Translations under genes and position numbers: made by a program
The notes under the pieces: generated by a model
Database searches by the model: none
What the model was told of the DNA's origin: nothing
What the model saw: only the letters and a program-made list of their open reading frames with translations
In this document: piece by piece, positions 35,293-45,588 of the stretch
How the letters are laid out: every line of letters starts with the position of its first letter
How positions within the stretch are numbered: position 1 is the first letter of the stretch
NCBI GenBank assembly: GCA_027078365.1
Contig: JALWYQ010000001.1
Span: 143,057 to 207,056, forward strand
Length of the DNA: 64,000 bases
From: Phycisphaerae bacterium
GTDB lineage: Bacteria; Planctomycetota; Phycisphaerae; Sedimentisphaerales; Sedimentisphaeraceae
Direction of reading: 5' to 3'

Positions 35293-37227
35293 ATGTTTAA
35301 GAACATGAAACTATCGACCAAACTCTACGCAGGATTTGCTGTCATAATTATTTTGGCAACGGTTGTTGGGGTGTTTAGTATCGTTGGTATGCAGAAGATA
35401 AAGGCAAATATGCACGTGTATGCCGACTGGGGCAATGTTGATATGGTAATGAATGAAGGTGTCATTGAGAATATTCTTGCTGTTGATGTTGCCTTTGGAG
35501 AATACAAAAGCGATACCGAAGAAGTAAATCTAGACAAACTAAATGCTGCTCTAGACGAAGCAAATAAGGGTATTGATGAGTGGGCAAGCGTTGTTGCCTC
35601 AAAGCCGTCGCTTGCTACGGTTGCTAGCGAAGTGAAGACTTCTATTGCTTCGTATAAAAACTCTATTGATAGGTATGTGGTACTATCGAATAACAGAGCT
35701 CAAACACTTGCGCAATCAGATGAAATTATTGATAAGTGTTTAGCCAAACTTAATACCACGATGGAAGATTTTATAGACCCTAGTAAAGAAGATGCCGAGA
35801 ACGCCAAAGATATTGCAGAGATGGTAAGGTGGGGGCAGATTGATATGGTAATGAATGAATCAGTTATTGCCAACGTTCTCAATCTCAAAACTGCAGCTCA
35901 CGACTATGCAAACAATGGTGATGCATCTTCTTGGTCAGCTCTAGAGAATGCTCAAGTTGCGGCGTATGAGGGTCTAAAAGAGTGGCAAGCCGCTATAACT
36001 GGTGAAGCGCAGATGCAAGAAGCTGCCAAGGCAATCTACTCTTATCTAAGTGAATATGAAGACGTTTGCAAGAAGTGCCAAGATGATGTGTTGGCGCAGG
36101 AGAAGTTGCAAAAAGAACTCACTGCAGGCCAAGAGGCGTTATTTGCTAAGCTAGAAGATATTATGGAGAGAGAAGTTGACCCTGCTAAAGAGGCAGCGGT
36201 TACTCAGGCTCAGGCGACTGAGCATGCCTTTGGGGCACTAGCTATAATCTTAACAATCGGTGGTATTGTTTTGGGGGCTGGTTTAGCTCTCTTCATTACT
36301 CGCTCAATAGTTGGTCCTATCAATAAGGTTATAGCTGATTTGATGGAAGAGTCAGATCAAATAACACATGCTTCTAGTCAGCTATCTAGTACTTCTCAAT
36401 CTCTAGCCGAAGGTGCGACCGAACAGGCGGCCAATCTAGAAGAGACTTCATCATCACTAGAAGAGATTTCTTCTATGACTCGCCAGAATTCCGATAGTGC
36501 CCAACAGGGAAATATCCTCTCTAAAGAGGCAAGAGATATTGCCGAGCAGGGTAATGAGGCAATGGCTCGTATGGATAAATCTATTAATGAGATTCAAAAG
36601 AGCTCTGATGATACTGCAAAGATTATCAAGGTGATTGATGAGATTGCCTTCCAAACAAACCTACTTGCACTAAACGCTGCCGTTGAAGCGGCAAGGGCAG
36701 GCGAGGCTGGTAAAGGTTTTGCCGTTGTGGCAGAAGAAGTGCGTAACCTTGCAATGCGCAGTGCTGAAGCTGCCAAAGACACTTCTAGCATGATTCAAGA
36801 ATCTGTTACCAACTCTAAACACGGAGTTGAGATTGCTAAAGAAGTCGCTAGCAAACTTGGTGAAATTACAGAGAAGGCGACACAGGTTAATAATATAGTT
36901 AGTGAGATTGCAGCAGCTTCTCAAGAACAGACTCAAGGCGTTTCACAGGTCAATGATGCTATTGCTCAAATGGATAAAGTTACTCAGACAAACGCAGCAG
37001 CTGCAGAAGAAAGCGCCGCTGCCGCAGCAGAGTTGAGTTCACAGGCTAACCAGATTAAGTTAGCAGTTGAGACGCTAAACAGAATCGTTACAGGCACAAG
37101 CGAAAGGACCTCTAGAAGTTCATCACATCTTAGCCGTAGTGATATGAGCTTCCATCAGATTGTTGATGGTGCTAGTAATTCAGATTCAGATGTATCCTTT
37201 GAGAATAGCATAGATGCTTTTAATTAG
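35293..37227 (+). CDS. Methyl-accepting chemotaxis protein 1
   Basis: 644 residues. Membrane helices at about 10-31 and 312-336 enclose a helical-bundle sensor with two similar halves ([17 protein letters not shown] and [17 protein letters not shown]). A HAMP-like segment is followed by the signalling hairpin with the invariant [20 protein letters not shown] tip. The C-terminal tail ends [12 protein letters not shown] with DAFN at the end, shared with the other receptors here. It senses a periplasmic ligand, not identifiable by sequence. Confidence 0.93.
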   Translation: MFKNMKLSTKLYAGFAVIIILATVVGVFSIVGMQKIKANMHVYADWGNVDMVMNEGVIENILAVDVAFGEYKSDTEEVNLDKLNAALDEANKGIDEWASVVASKPSLATVASEVKTSIASYKNSIDRYVVLSNNRAQTLAQSDEIIDKCLAKLNTTMEDFIDPSKEDAENAKDIAEMVRWGQIDMVMNESVIANVLNLKTAAHDYANNGDASSWSALENAQVAAYEGLKEWQAAITGEAQMQEAAKAIYSYLSEYEDVCKKCQDDVLAQEKLQKELTAGQEALFAKLEDIMEREVDPAKEAAVTQAQATEHAFGALAIILTIGGIVLGAGLALFITRSIVGPINKVIADLMEESDQITHASSQLSSTSQSLAEGATEQAANLEETSSSLEEISSMTRQNSDSAQQGNILSKEARDIAEQGNEAMARMDKSINEIQKSSDDTAKIIKVIDEIAFQTNLLALNAAVEAARAGEAGKGFAVVAEEVRNLAMRSAEAAKDTSSMIQESVTNSKHGVEIAKEVASKLGEITEKATQVNNIVSEIAAASQEQTQGVSQVNDAIAQMDKVTQTNAAAAEESAAAAAELSSQANQIKLAVETLNRIVTGTSERTSRSSSHLSRSDMSFHQIVDGASNSDSDVSFENSIDAFN

Positions 37228-37486
37228 CAGTAATTAATTCTCTCTAAATACAAAATGTTCTACTTCTGGCTCTGGTCGAGATAAGACTCTCGCCCAGAGC
37301 CACTTCCTTATGTAGATTGTCTATTTTAAAAGGGCTCTGCGCAATTGGCGCAGAGCCCTTTTTTGTCTAGATAAGGTCCGATTTTCTTTGTTGTTATAAA
37401 AAAAATTCTAGGCTATTCCCTACGAGTAGCTCAAAAGAGACGTCTAATTTGATTTCTGTATCATGAATTAGAGTAGTTGCCACCGA
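37228..37486 (+). repeat. Duplicated non-coding block, copy 1 (with terminators)
   Basis: This sequence after MCP1 recurs almost unchanged after MCP2 (39668-39925). It holds a hairpin GGCTCTGG...CCAGAGCC (37268-37301), a strong terminator (37328-37364), and a tail TTTGATTTCTGTATCATGAA that ends at GAGTAGTT. The remaining 37487-37639 is a leader with a spaced inverted repeat (AGTTGCCACC near 37475 and GGTGGCAATT near 37580) and an inner TATTTGAT/ATCAAATA pair, then GGGGGGA before the MCP2 start. Confidence 0.9.
37328..37364 (+). terminator. Rho-independent terminator after MCP1
   Basis: AAAGGGCTCTGCGC and GCGCAGAGCCCTTT form a 13-14 base stem with a short AATTG loop and a T run. Confidence 0.95.
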
Positions 37487-37639
37487 TTAAATAGTTATTT
37501 TTTCTTGGCAACGTATTTGATCATAAGAAACCGCCAAACATCAAATAAGTATTGTTGAGATATCACCGAGGAGTCAGTTGGTGGCAATTACTAAATAGAG
37601 CCTTTAGCTTAAAACTTTTCTAGGGGGGATGGGAGTGTT

Positions 37640-39667
37640 ATGAGGATTAGTACAAAATTCATATTACCAACGATATGTGTTGTTACATTATCTCTATTGA
37701 TTATTGCGATTTTCACTGGAACGGTGGTGAAGAGGCTCCTCACACTAGAAACCGACTGGGCTTACAATAGGGCATTTAAAGTTGCTGACAACTCTGCGAA
37801 GGATACTTGTTCGCTTATTAAAAGAAATATTGGTATCATTTCCTCTAAAGCATTAGATGATGCGACTATTTTCTCTGCTCAGCCAGAAGTGGTTAGTGCT
37901 TATAAATTAGCAAATAGCGGAGTTATTGATGATGAAGTGGATCCTACGGTACAAAAAGCACGCGAGCGATTACGTGAATATATGAAATCAATAAATAATA
38001 AACACGTGTCGTATTCTGGCGAGTCACAACTAAAGATACACTTTCATCTCTCGAATAGTAGAAGCTTCTTGCGTAGCTGGCGCAATCGTCAAGCTAAGAG
38101 AAATGGGGAATGGATTGACGTCTCAGATGATTTAACTTCATTTAGACACTCAGTTGTTAATGCGAATAAACTTTCTAAGAGTATAAAAGGTATTGAAGTT
38201 GGCCGCGGAGGTTTTGCTATTAGAGGCATCGTTCCTGTAATAGATGAGTCTGGTAATCAATTAGGAACTTGTGAATCTCTTGAGTCATTTAATCGTGTTG
38301 TTAAGCAAAGTCAGATACGAAAAGAAGATTTATTTGCAACGTATATGAATGCAGATCTATTACCGATAGCAACCAAATTGCAGGATACTGATAGATATCC
38401 AATCATCTCTAATAGATATGTTAAGACAGCATCAACTGCGAGTGATATTGTTGATAAACTAGTTACTACATCAGTATTAGAGAGTGGAGCCAAGGGGTTC
38501 TCTCTAGTGAAACAAGGCAACTATAGCATTGCATCTTTTCCGATTTTTGACTATTCAAAAAGACAAATAGGTGTGATGGTTTATATACAAGATCTGACAG
38601 AGACAATTGCAGGTATAGGAAATATAAAACAGCAGGCTGCTTCAAATATAAGCTCATTATTTGTTAAGATTGCAATATCTGGAGTTATACTGATATCTGT
38701 AATAATCGGTAGCATTCTAATAATTCTCAGAAAGACTATCACGAAACCTATCAGTCAAATTATTCAAAGCTTGCAAGAGGGTTCTGAGCAGGTCGCTAGT
38801 GCTGCTTCTCAAGTTTCATCTACCGCTCAAACCTTAGCTGAAGGAGCAAGTGAACAGGCGGCAAACATGGAAGAGACTTCATCATCACTAGAGGAAATTT
38901 CTTCTATGATTAAACAAAACTCAGATAACGCTCAACAGGCAAACGCTCTAGCTTCAGATGCAAAGAGAGCTTCAGATGAAGGTAGTAGTTCTATGGCTCG
39001 TATGGAGGAGGCGATTGTAAATATTCAGAAATCTTCAGATAAAACTGCAAAGATTATCAAGGTGATTGATGAGATTGCCTTCCAGACAAATCTACTTGCA
39101 CTAAACGCTGCCGTTGAAGCGGCAAGGGCAGGTGAAGCTGGTAAAGGTTTTGCGGTTGTAGCAGAAGAAGTTCGTAACCTTGCGATGCGCAGTGCCGAAG
39201 CGGCGAAGGATACCTCTGTCATGATTGAAGAATCAGTTAAGAATTCTAGAGGTGGAGTTGAAATCGCTAAGGAAGTATCTAAGAGTCTCAAAGAGATAAC
39301 AGAAAAGAGTGCTCAGGTTAATAATCTTATCAGCAAGATTGCCGCGGCTTCTGAAGAACAAACCCAAGGTGTTGTCCAGATTAACTCTGCAATCACTCAG
39401 GTTGATAAGGTTACTCAAGCGACTGCTTCAAATTCTCAAGAGAGTGCAGCTGCGGCAGAAGAGCTTTCTTCTCAAGCAGATCAGATGAAAGAGATTGTAC
39501 GGTCTCTAAGTGAACTTGTTGGCGGCAATAGTGTTAGCGCAGTTCAAAGTCATAGCGACTCCTCTAGCACTAGACTAGATTGTAGCGATATGAGCTTCCA
39601 TCAGATTGTTGATGGTGCTAGTAATTCAGATGTGTCCTTTGAGAATAGTATAGATGCTTTTAATTAG
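37640..39667 (+). CDS. Methyl-accepting chemotaxis protein 2
   Basis: 675 residues. Membrane helices at about 8-28 and 344-366. The periplasmic region carries a double-Cache-like pattern ([34 protein letters not shown], then [17 protein letters not shown]). The first Cache part resembles sensors that bind small acids, but the ligand is unknown. The signalling domain from about residue 375 is almost the same as in MCP3. The C-terminal tail is the same as in MCP1 ([19 protein letters not shown]). It forms its own transcription unit between two terminators. Confidence 0.93.
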   Translation: MRISTKFILPTICVVTLSLLIIAIFTGTVVKRLLTLETDWAYNRAFKVADNSAKDTCSLIKRNIGIISSKALDDATIFSAQPEVVSAYKLANSGVIDDEVDPTVQKARERLREYMKSINNKHVSYSGESQLKIHFHLSNSRSFLRSWRNRQAKRNGEWIDVSDDLTSFRHSVVNANKLSKSIKGIEVGRGGFAIRGIVPVIDESGNQLGTCESLESFNRVVKQSQIRKEDLFATYMNADLLPIATKLQDTDRYPIISNRYVKTASTASDIVDKLVTTSVLESGAKGFSLVKQGNYSIASFPIFDYSKRQIGVMVYIQDLTETIAGIGNIKQQAASNISSLFVKIAISGVILISVIIGSILIILRKTITKPISQIIQSLQEGSEQVASAASQVSSTAQTLAEGASEQAANMEETSSSLEEISSMIKQNSDNAQQANALASDAKRASDEGSSSMARMEEAIVNIQKSSDKTAKIIKVIDEIAFQTNLLALNAAVEAARAGEAGKGFAVVAEEVRNLAMRSAEAAKDTSVMIEESVKNSRGGVEIAKEVSKSLKEITEKSAQVNNLISKIAAASEEQTQGVVQINSAITQVDKVTQATASNSQESAAAAEELSSQADQMKEIVRSLSELVGGNSVSAVQSHSDSSSTRLDCSDMSFHQIVDGASNSDVSFENSIDAFN

Positions 39668-39925
39668 CAGTAATTAATTCTCTCTAAATACAAAATGTTC
39701 TACTTCTGGCTCTGGTCGAGATAAGACTCTCGCCCAGAGCCACTTCCTTATATAGATTGTCTATTTTAAAGGGCCCTGCGCAATTGGCGCAGAGCCCTTT
39801 TTTGTCTAGATAAGGTCCGATTATATTTGTTGAAATAAAAAAATTTCTAGACTATTCCCTACACGTAGCTCAAAAGGGACGTCTAATTTGATTTCTGTAT
39901 CATGAATTAGAGTAGTTACCACTAA
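39668..39925 (+). repeat. Duplicated non-coding block, copy 2
   Basis: The counterpart of 37228-37486 with scattered changes. It carries the same hairpin (39708-39741) and terminator (39768-39803). After GAGTAGTT the two diverge: 39926-40087 holds an 11-bp hairpin (ATCAGGACAAA/TTTGTTCTGAT) and a spaced inverted repeat (AGTAGTTACCACTAAT near 39910, ATTAGTAGCAGTTACT near 40020) before GGAGG and cheW copy 2. Confidence 0.9.
39768..39803 (+). terminator. Rho-independent terminator after MCP2
   Basis: The stem GGGCCCTGCGC and GCGCAGAGCCC has one mismatch compared with the MCP1 terminator, followed by a T run. Confidence 0.9.
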
Positions 39926-40087
39926 TCAGGACAAACTTTGTTCTGATAGACATGTTTCTTGCTAAAAATAGCCAATTGCTAAAAAAGTAGTGCTAAAGTT
40001 TTTCCGAGATTCTAATTAGTAGCAGTTACTAAATAAAGCGGTTTAGTTTGTGCTCTTAATTATGAAACTTGCTTATGGAGGATTAGT

Positions 40088-40570
40088 ATGGCTATGGTAG
40101 AACAAAAGCAAGAATCTTTGTCTGGCAAGTATCTTTCGTTCTTTCTAGATGAAGAGGAATATGGCATTGAGATCCTCAAGGTTCGTGAGATCTTTGCCTA
40201 CACATCAATCACCCAGATACCACGCACCCCAGCCTATGTGTTGGGCATTATCAATCTGCGTGGTAGTGTTATTCCAGTTGTTGATTTACGCATCAAGTTT
40301 GGGATGGCAAGTAGCGAAATAACAGATTCTTCCTGTATCATTGTTGTTGAGATAAACAATGGCTCAAGCGTTGTTCCAACAGGAGTCTTGGTTGATAGGG
40401 TCTCTGAAGTTATGGAGGTCACGCAAGAGCAAATTCAAGAATCACCAGAGTTTGGCTCTAGTATCAATACCGATTTTATTTTTGGAATGGCAAAGATAGA
40501 TAGTTCAGTCAAGATTCTACTGGATATCGATAGAATATTTGTTGGTTCTAATCTAGATTCATTAATCTAA
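40088..40570 (+). CDS. cheW: Chemotaxis adaptor CheW, copy 2
   Basis: 160 residues, 153 identical to copy 1 at 33550. Changes are conservative except K9E, one L-to-F and one G-to-D near residue 140. The GGAGGATTA leader before the ATG is also shared. The gene is followed after 18 bases by MCP3. Two adaptors this alike probably join the same array; keeping both suggests a dosage need or a recent duplication. Confidence 0.95.
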   Translation: MAMVEQKQESLSGKYLSFFLDEEEYGIEILKVREIFAYTSITQIPRTPAYVLGIINLRGSVIPVVDLRIKFGMASSEITDSSCIIVVEINNGSSVVPTGVLVDRVSEVMEVTQEQIQESPEFGSSINTDFIFGMAKIDSSVKILLDIDRIFVGSNLDSLI

Positions 40571-40588
40571 TTTCTGAGGAGAGGTTTT

Positions 40589-42586
40589 ATGTTTAAGAGA
40601 ATGAAATTGTCAACAAAGTTAATTGTATCGTTTTTACTCGTTGGAATATTGCCTGCTTGTATTATTGGTATATTGGCTATTAATAGGGCTAGCAATGCAT
40701 TAGAACGAGAGAGTTTGTCTAAACTTATAGCAATTCGTGATGCTAAGAAGGTTGAGGTCCAAGATTATTACAATGAAGCAATAGTTGGAATGGAAACGTT
40801 TGCGAGAAGCAAAGATGCCAAGGAATTATATGCCAAACTGATTGAGTATCATGAGAAGATGCACACCAAACCGGACGGTGATTATAATGTAGATACTCCG
40901 GAGTATAAAGCAATCTGGGATGAGTATGGCAAGAACTTAGAGGAGTATAGAGAGGATACTGGATTTTATGATATCTTTATGATTTGCGCAAAGCATGGTC
41001 ATATTATGTACACGGCTGCGAGAGAATCCGATCTTGGTAAAAATCTGCGTCATGGAAGCCTTAGGGGCTCTGGGCTTGCAAAGGTGTTTGAGAAAATTGT
41101 TTCACGCAATAGTGCGGCAGTTGCAGATTTTCAACCGTATGCGCCGAGCAACAACGAACCAGCTTCATTCGCTGGTTGCCCTATCCATGACGATGATGGT
41201 AATATTATTGGTGCTATGATTGTTCAGCTTTCGATAGATAGGATTAACCATATTATGCAGCAACGGGCTGGTATGGGCAAGACCGGCGAGACCTATCTAG
41301 TCGGTAGTGACAAGCTAATGAGAAGCGATTTATTCTTAGACAAAACTAACCACTCTATTAAGGCTTCTTTTGCTGGAAATGTAGCAAACAATGGTGTTGA
41401 TACGGTGGCATCAAATGAGGCTTTATCTGGAAAAACAGATGCGAAGATTATAACAAACTATAACGGCCATAAAGTTCTCAGCGCATACACTCCAATTAAG
41501 ATTGGCGATGTAACTTGGGCGCTTATTGCCGAACTCGATGAAGATGAGGCATTAGCTGCTGTGCATTTATTCAAACGAATAATGGTAATCTTGCTAATCA
41601 TATCAGTGTGTATTACTGTGTTTGTTGGATTCTCTATATCTATTGGCATAGCAAAACCTATCAGTCAAATTATACAAGGCTTGCAAGAAGGTTCTGAGCA
41701 GGTCGCTAGTGCTGCTTCTCAAGTTTCATCTACCGCTCAAACCTTAGCAGAAGGAGCAAGTGAACAGGCGGCAAACATGGAAGAGACTTCATCATCACTA
41801 GAGGAAATTTCTTCTATGATTAAGCAAAACTCAGATAACGCTCAACAGGCAAATGCTCTAGCTTCAGATGCAAAGAGGGCTTCAGATGAAGGTAGTAGTT
41901 CTATGGCTCGTATGGAGGAGGCGATTGTAAATATTCAAAAATCTTCAGATGAAACTGCAAAGATTATCAAGGTGATTGATGAGATTGCCTTCCAAACAAA
42001 CCTACTTGCACTAAATGCTGCTGTTGAAGCAGCAAGGGCAGGTGAAGCTGGTAAAGGTTTTGCGGTGGTAGCAGAAGAAGTACGCAACCTTGCGATGCGC
42101 AGTGCCGAAGCGGCTAAGGATACCTCTAGTATGATTGAAGAATCAGTTAAAAATTCTAGAGGTGGTGTTGAAATAGCTAAGGAAGTATCTAAGAGTCTCA
42201 AAGAGATAACAGAAAAGAGTGCTCAGGTTAACAATCTTATCAGTGAGATTGCTGCTGCTTCTGAAGAACAAACCCAAGGTGTTGTCCAGATTAACTCTGC
42301 AATCACTCAGGTTGATAAGGTTACTCAAGCGACTGCTTCAAATTCTGAAGAGAGTGCAGCTGCGGCAGAAGAGCTTTCTTCTCAAGCAGATCAGATGAAA
42401 GAGATTGTACGGTCTCTAAGTGAACTTGTTGGCGGCAATAGTGTTAGCGCAGCTCAAAGTAATGTTGGTTCTTCCCATACCAACCTTACCCAGAGTGATA
42501 GAGCTTTTCATCAGGTAGTAGATTCTAGCGAACTCTCAGAATCGAGTATCCCTTTTAATGATAATGTAGATGCTTTCAATATATAG
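40589..42586 (+). CDS. Methyl-accepting chemotaxis protein 3 (dCache)
   Basis: 665 residues. Membrane helices at about 11-31 and 330-352 flank a long dCache-type sensor ([59 protein letters not shown] and [19 protein letters not shown]). The cytoplasmic signalling domain is nearly identical to that of MCP2, so the two share recent ancestry and differ mainly in the sensor. The tail ([10 protein letters not shown], then VDAFNI) is a diverged form of the shared ending. Confidence 0.94.
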   Translation: MFKRMKLSTKLIVSFLLVGILPACIIGILAINRASNALERESLSKLIAIRDAKKVEVQDYYNEAIVGMETFARSKDAKELYAKLIEYHEKMHTKPDGDYNVDTPEYKAIWDEYGKNLEEYREDTGFYDIFMICAKHGHIMYTAARESDLGKNLRHGSLRGSGLAKVFEKIVSRNSAAVADFQPYAPSNNEPASFAGCPIHDDDGNIIGAMIVQLSIDRINHIMQQRAGMGKTGETYLVGSDKLMRSDLFLDKTNHSIKASFAGNVANNGVDTVASNEALSGKTDAKIITNYNGHKVLSAYTPIKIGDVTWALIAELDEDEALAAVHLFKRIMVILLIISVCITVFVGFSISIGIAKPISQIIQGLQEGSEQVASAASQVSSTAQTLAEGASEQAANMEETSSSLEEISSMIKQNSDNAQQANALASDAKRASDEGSSSMARMEEAIVNIQKSSDETAKIIKVIDEIAFQTNLLALNAAVEAARAGEAGKGFAVVAEEVRNLAMRSAEAAKDTSSMIEESVKNSRGGVEIAKEVSKSLKEITEKSAQVNNLISEIAAASEEQTQGVVQINSAITQVDKVTQATASNSEESAAAAEELSSQADQMKEIVRSLSELVGGNSVSAAQSNVGSSHTNLTQSDRAFHQVVDSSELSESSIPFNDNVDAFNI

Positions 42587-42609
42587 CTATTGTCTTTTGA
42601 GGAGCTAAA

Positions 42610-43122
42610 ATGATTAATGTGGGCATAAAGAAAAATTGCTTTAGTGACGGCAACTTACATAAAAGTGCTACATATTTTGCGCCGGCACCTAGAGAGTCGA
42701 AGGAAGCTCTTTTAGAGCAAATAGAAAAGATTAAAAAAGCTCCATTTATACGTGGCTTAGTTAGCACGGTAACAGATATGGCTGTACTATTAAATGATAA
42801 AAGACAAATAATAATGGCCAATGATGTGTTTTGTAAGATGGTTGGTCTGGATGCTACGACTGTAATTGGCATGCGACCAGGCGAAGCGCTCGATTGCAAG
42901 AATGTTAGTCAAGGACCATCTGGTTGTGGAACAAGTCCGTATTGTGCCTCCTGCGGTGCGGTTTTGGCGATATTAAAGAGCCAGAAGTTTAAATCACAAT
43001 TTACAGATGAGTGTGTGATATACACTAAGGATGGCAAGCAAATAAAACTTTACATATCTGCCTCAGAATTCATGGCAGAAGGAGAGAGCTTTACTCTTTT
43101 GATTGCAAAGCAGAACAAATAA
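42610..43122 (+). CDS. PAS-domain protein with cysteine cluster
   Basis: 170 residues. A short N-terminal helix (KEALLEQIEKIKKAPFIRGL) leads to one PAS domain (about 55-165) with VTDMAVLLNDKRQIIMAN and a C-terminal IYTKDGKQIKLYISASEF strand. Four cysteines lie in an insert, DCKNVSQGPSGC then PYCASC, which could bind a metal or iron-sulphur cluster or act as a redox switch. There is no output domain. It lies 23 bases after MCP3, so it probably feeds redox information into the receptor array. Confidence 0.75.
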   Translation: MINVGIKKNCFSDGNLHKSATYFAPAPRESKEALLEQIEKIKKAPFIRGLVSTVTDMAVLLNDKRQIIMANDVFCKMVGLDATTVIGMRPGEALDCKNVSQGPSGCGTSPYCASCGAVLAILKSQKFKSQFTDECVIYTKDGKQIKLYISASEFMAEGESFTLLIAKQNK

Positions 43123-43164
43123 AGTAGATATTCTAAGCTTTAAGTTGCATTACTCTCACTTTTG

Positions 43165-43196
43165 AGCCCTAGACGTAAAACGCTAGGGCTTTTTTT
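43165..43196 (+). terminator. Terminator of the chemotaxis region
   Basis: AGCCCTAG and CTAGGGCT with a ten-base loop and TTTTTTT. The rest of the 224-base gap to ffh shows only likely promoter sequence. Confidence 0.93.
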
Positions 43197-43346
43197 ATGA
43201 CTATGGTGGCCATTTTTGCTCTTGAGGGGCAAAAACAATGTTTTCTGCTTGAAAAACAACCACCATTTGCATAGAATCGCCCCTCTTATGACGCCGTAGG
43301 TGTGCGCATAGGTTGTTAATAGAAACTCTTTTTTTGGGTATGTACA

Positions 43347-44765
43347 TTGTTTGATGCTTTAACGGACAAATTTAGTTCTGTATTTCGCTCGCTTTCTGGG
43401 CGTGGTAGAATCACCGAGGCCAATGTCTCTGATGCCATGAATCAGGTGCGCAAAGCCCTCCTTGAAGCAGACGTTAACTACAGTGTAGTAAAGAAGTTCT
43501 GTAAAGATGTCAGGCAAGCAGCCCTCGGTGCTGATGTACTAAAGAGTTTGAAGCCTGGCGAAGTTATGGTCAAGATTGTCCAAGACAAATTGACCGAGCT
43601 AATGGGGCCGGTTGACAGTGAAATATATTATGTCTCGCCGGGGCCAACGGTAATTTTATTAGCTGGTTTGCAGGGTTGCGGTAAAACAACGACTGCAGCT
43701 AAACTGGCTAAATTTATCGCTAAGCAGGGCAAAAAACCTATGCTAGCGGCCGTTGACCTGCAAAGGCCTGCCGCTATTGAGCAACTCAAGAGCTTGGGTA
43801 CGCAGATTGATATTCCTGTTTACCATGAAGATAGTAAAGATGCGGTTAGGGTCGCTAAAAACAGCATTAAAGAGGCGAAAAATCTCGGTTGCAATGTTGT
43901 GATTTTGGATACCGCTGGCCGATTGCACATAGACCAAGAGATGATGGATGAAGTTGCCGCTGTTTCTAAGGCGACAAATCCACAACAGATATATCTTGTC
44001 TGTGATGCTATGATGGGGCAAGATGCGGTAACGTCTGCTAAGGAATTCAACGACAGGCTCGAACTTGATGGTGTTATACTTACAAAACTAGACGGTGATG
44101 CAAGGGGTGGTGCTGCCCTCAGCGTTAAGGCTGTAACGGGTAAGCCAATCAAGTTTGTTGGTGTTGGCGAGAAAATCGAAAATCTCGAGCTTTTCCATCC
44201 GGACAGAATGGCCTCAAGAATCTTGGGTATGGGTGATGTTGTTACCCTAGTTGAGAAGGCTCAAGAGCAGTTTGATGAAGATGAAGCCAAAAAATTGCAG
44301 AATAAAATGGCCAAAGGCACGTTTGGACTTGATGATTTTCTCTCACAAATGAATAAAGTGAGAAAGATGGGCGGTATGATGAGTATGCTCAAGATGCTGC
44401 CCGGTATAGGTTCAAAGCTTGGTGATTTAAATATTGATGATAAAGAATTTAGCAGATTGGAAGCTATTATACATTCCATGACGCCTGCAGAAAGACGTGA
44501 TCCAGATATTTTGGATGCTTCGAGGAGAAGGCGTATTTCTGCCGGTAGTGGCACGTCTGTAAACGAGGTTGCTGGTCTTGTTAAGACGTTTAAACGTAGC
44601 AGAGACATGATGAAAATGATTTCTGGTGGCGGTGGAATGAATGCTATGAGTGCTATGCAAGGTATGATGGGTGGCAATGGCGCGGGTATGTTTGGCGGTG
44701 GAATGAAAGTTAAACAGCGCAGCAAACGTAAACGTCAGCCAAGAAAGAAGAGATCGCGGCGGTAA
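43347..44765 (+). CDS. ffh: Signal recognition particle protein Ffh
   Basis: 472 residues from a TTG start at 43347 (MFDALTDKF, the normal Ffh beginning; no in-frame ATG is near). The N domain is followed by the GTPase with GLQGCGKTTT (107-116), DTAGRLHID and TKLDGDARGG, and the Met-rich M domain (MNKVRKMGGMMSMLKMLPGI) with a very basic C-terminus (KQRSKRKRQPRKKRSRR). It binds signal sequences and the 4.5S RNA. First gene of the translation operon. Confidence 0.97.
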   Translation: MFDALTDKFSSVFRSLSGRGRITEANVSDAMNQVRKALLEADVNYSVVKKFCKDVRQAALGADVLKSLKPGEVMVKIVQDKLTELMGPVDSEIYYVSPGPTVILLAGLQGCGKTTTAAKLAKFIAKQGKKPMLAAVDLQRPAAIEQLKSLGTQIDIPVYHEDSKDAVRVAKNSIKEAKNLGCNVVILDTAGRLHIDQEMMDEVAAVSKATNPQQIYLVCDAMMGQDAVTSAKEFNDRLELDGVILTKLDGDARGGAALSVKAVTGKPIKFVGVGEKIENLELFHPDRMASRILGMGDVVTLVEKAQEQFDEDEAKKLQNKMAKGTFGLDDFLSQMNKVRKMGGMMSMLKMLPGIGSKLGDLNIDDKEFSRLEAIIHSMTPAERRDPDILDASRRRRISAGSGTSVNEVAGLVKTFKRSRDMMKMISGGGGMNAMSAMQGMMGGNGAGMFGGGMKVKQRSKRKRQPRKKRSRR

Positions 44766-44766
44766 T

Positions 44767-45081
44767 ATGGAAAAGCCAACTCTGGAAGAATATCTAGAAA
44801 GGCTTGCCTTGATGGTGGATGACGATTTTGGGCAGATGCTCAGGCGTCAGTTTAAGGATATCTCAGGCTCTAGTGAGCTTGCGATGTTAGCTTCACCAAG
44901 TAGCTTGGAATTAGAGCAGCTTACAAGGGCGGTTGCTATTATGACCGCTAAAGAAAAGCAGATGGCGGATAGGCTCAGCGATGAGCAGGTTGAGATTATT
45001 AGCAAAGATGCAAAAATCGACACCGCGCTGTTTGCGATGTTTATAAATGGATATTCGTTATTTTGTCAACGAGTCCGATGA
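44767..45081 (+). CDS. Unknown 104-residue protein between ffh and rpsP
   Basis: The ATG follows the ffh stop by one base, so it is coupled to ffh. It is helical and acidic (TLEEYLERLALMVDDDFGQM, then EKQMADRLSDEQVEIISKDA), without membrane segments, Cys pairs or a known motif. In other bacteria rpsP often follows ffh directly or after the KH protein; this does not look like a KH domain (no GxxG). Its place suggests a link to ribosomes or secretion, but no function can be given. Confidence 0.75.
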   Translation: MEKPTLEEYLERLALMVDDDFGQMLRRQFKDISGSSELAMLASPSSLELEQLTRAVAIMTAKEKQMADRLSDEQVEIISKDAKIDTALFAMFINGYSLFCQRVR

Positions 45082-45134
45082 TTGCACGGTGCAGTTGTTG
45101 GAATTTAATATAAATCTTTTAAAAAGGAAAAGAC

Positions 45135-45566
45135 ATGGCAGTAAAATTAAGAATGACAAGAATGGGTCGTAGACACCGTCCTTTCTTCAGGATTAATGCG
45201 GTCGAGAGCAGAACTCCTCGCGATGGCCGTATCCTAGAGAAAATCGGTCATTATGACCCAATGGCGAAGAATGTTGATGAGCAAATCGTTCTAAATACAG
45301 AGCGTGCTGCATATTGGCTAAGTGTTGGTGCTATACCGACTGATACAGTGGCTGATATCCTACGTAAAAATGGTCTAACTTGTAAATACATGGAGGCTAA
45401 AAAGGCTCGTCGTGATAAAGCTAAGGCGTTGGCTAAAAAAGCCGGTAAACCATTTACTAAAGCTGATAGAATTGCGCTAGAAAAGGCTGCTGAGGCTAAA
45501 GCAGCTGCAGAAGCTGCTGCCGCAGAAGCTGCCGCTGCAGCAGAAGCCGCAGAATCAGCGGAATAA
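45135..45566 (+). CDS. rpsP: 30S ribosomal protein S16
   Basis: 143 residues. The first 80 are canonical S16 (KLRMTRMGRRHRPFFRINAV, GRILEKIGHYDPMA). The rest is an extension: a Lys/Ala-rich stretch then an Ala/Glu run (about 115-143) that most S16 proteins lack, though long tails occur in several phyla. AAAGGAAAAG precedes the start. Confidence 0.97.
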   Translation: MAVKLRMTRMGRRHRPFFRINAVESRTPRDGRILEKIGHYDPMAKNVDEQIVLNTERAAYWLSVGAIPTDTVADILRKNGLTCKYMEAKKARRDKAKALAKKAGKPFTKADRIALEKAAEAKAAAEAAAAEAAAAAEAAESAE

Positions 45567-45588
45567 TTAAATTAATAGGGGAATTAAA

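Noticed and set aside
36457..36936. Antisense frames across the receptor signalling domains
   Set aside because: The same shadow frames recur at the matching position in all three receptors and follow from codon use in the conserved coding sequence.
37487..37639. Cyclic-di-GMP or other known riboswitch before MCP2
   Set aside because: The leader is structured but lacks the conserved GEMM core motifs, and the inner part is not shared with the cheW copy 2 leader.
44840..45081. KH-domain RNA-binding protein after ffh
   Set aside because: No GxxG loop is present and the predicted helices do not follow the KH pattern.
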